A DNA stretch of 64,000 bases, taken from assembly GCF_002775205.1 (NCBI RefSeq), contig NC_036456.1:24193968-24257967 (forward strand), written 5' to 3'. The translations under genes and the position numbers were made by a program. Positions 63,774 through 64,000 of this stretch are shown one piece after another (within the stretch, counting starts at the first letter, position 1; every line of letters begins with the position of its first letter). The stretch comes from Xiphophorus maculatus. Taxonomy: Eukaryota > Chordata > Actinopteri > Cyprinodontiformes > Poeciliidae. The notes under the pieces were generated by a model. That model ran no database searches and was not told the origin of the DNA. It saw nothing but the letters and a program-made list of their open reading frames with translations.

Positions 63774-64000
63774 AGAGAGTGCTGAAGCGTTTTAATTTTA
63801 GCATTTAAAATGTATTTCGTCCCTCAAATTAACCTAAGCAACCTAAGTATATTCAGAGCTGATTACATCTACAACAACTAATAATTTATATTAATATATC
63901 TAAAATGTAAAGGAAACCAAAACAAATGTTTATTTTGTATCAATAACGGCGTTAATGGCCGCTCTGCTGCTGCCACCTGCTGGTCAGAGCGAGGAATGAC
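63774..64000. other. Upstream flank of the intact U1, to window end
   Basis: 63817-64000 matches 39131-39335, the sequence resumed beyond the Tx1-like LINE. No gene is seen. In the other unit a further U1 gene follows about 140 bp beyond this segment, so a U1 gene may lie just outside the window. Confidence 0.5.

Overview
The window is nuclear DNA from a teleost fish, most likely a spiny-rayed (acanthomorph) one. The evidence is a C2H2 zinc-finger family with the N-terminal exon typical of that group (MSSVPPQREFINEQ..., ending LHRI just before a phase-1 donor), a teleost mix of transposons (Nimb/I-like, Tx1-like and L1-like LINEs, a BEL/Pao LTR element, many hAT-type elements, a THAP-bearing DNA transposon, RTE/Rex3-like tails), and polymerase-II U1 snRNA genes. 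There are no prokaryotic features.

Layout. 1-73 is the last finger of a first zinc-finger gene (A). 1291-5848 is a 5'-truncated Nimb/I-like LINE that was itself broken by DNA transposons. Gene B (+) has exon 1 at 5962-6130 and exon 2 at 10374-12514, with 20 fingers. Gene C (+) has exon 1 at 14359-14527 and exon 2 at 16381-17843, with 12 fingers and a decayed tail. Downstream of C, 19972-32927 is a tandem BEL/Pao element: three LTRs and two identical internal regions inside one 5-bp target duplication. Next comes a U1 snRNA gene cut by a nearly full-length Tx1-clade LINE (34274-39130), then a second U1 gene split by a 226-bp hAT element. Gene D (-) has exon 1 at 44297-44465 and exon 2 at 41475-43084, with 14 fingers. 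It stands head to head with gene E (+), whose exon 1 is 46464-46632 and exon 2 is 55838-57603, with 15 fingers. E's intron carries an L1-like LINE. Gene F (+) is a deletion relic with exon 1 and three terminal fingers. It is followed by the only intact U1 gene of the window (63407-63569), which has a proximal-element-like block and a ZNF143-type distal element.

How it hangs together. The window is a set of related duplicated units. Each has the same promoter block, a 169-nt first coding exon, an intron, one finger exon and a 3' flank; in units C and F the 3' flank runs on into a U1 snRNA gene. The units have recombined: C is a mosaic, F has lost most of its exon 2, and the D-E intergenic sequence reappears inverted downstream of C and F. 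The proteins should be nuclear DNA-binding factors made of an acidic or charged leader plus tandem C2H2 fingers, whose variation sits at the base-contact positions. The window does not show what they bind.

Most notable are a Tx1-clade LINE whose 3' end abuts nucleotide 39 of a U1 snRNA gene (this clade contains snRNA-, rRNA- and tRNA-gene-targeting retrotransposons), a diverged U1 variant altered in the U1-70K loop, the three-LTR BEL tandem, and gene B, which keeps a 717-codon frame but has CTG in place of the start ATG and lacks the family promoter block. All calls come from reading the sequence; no database or alignment was run.
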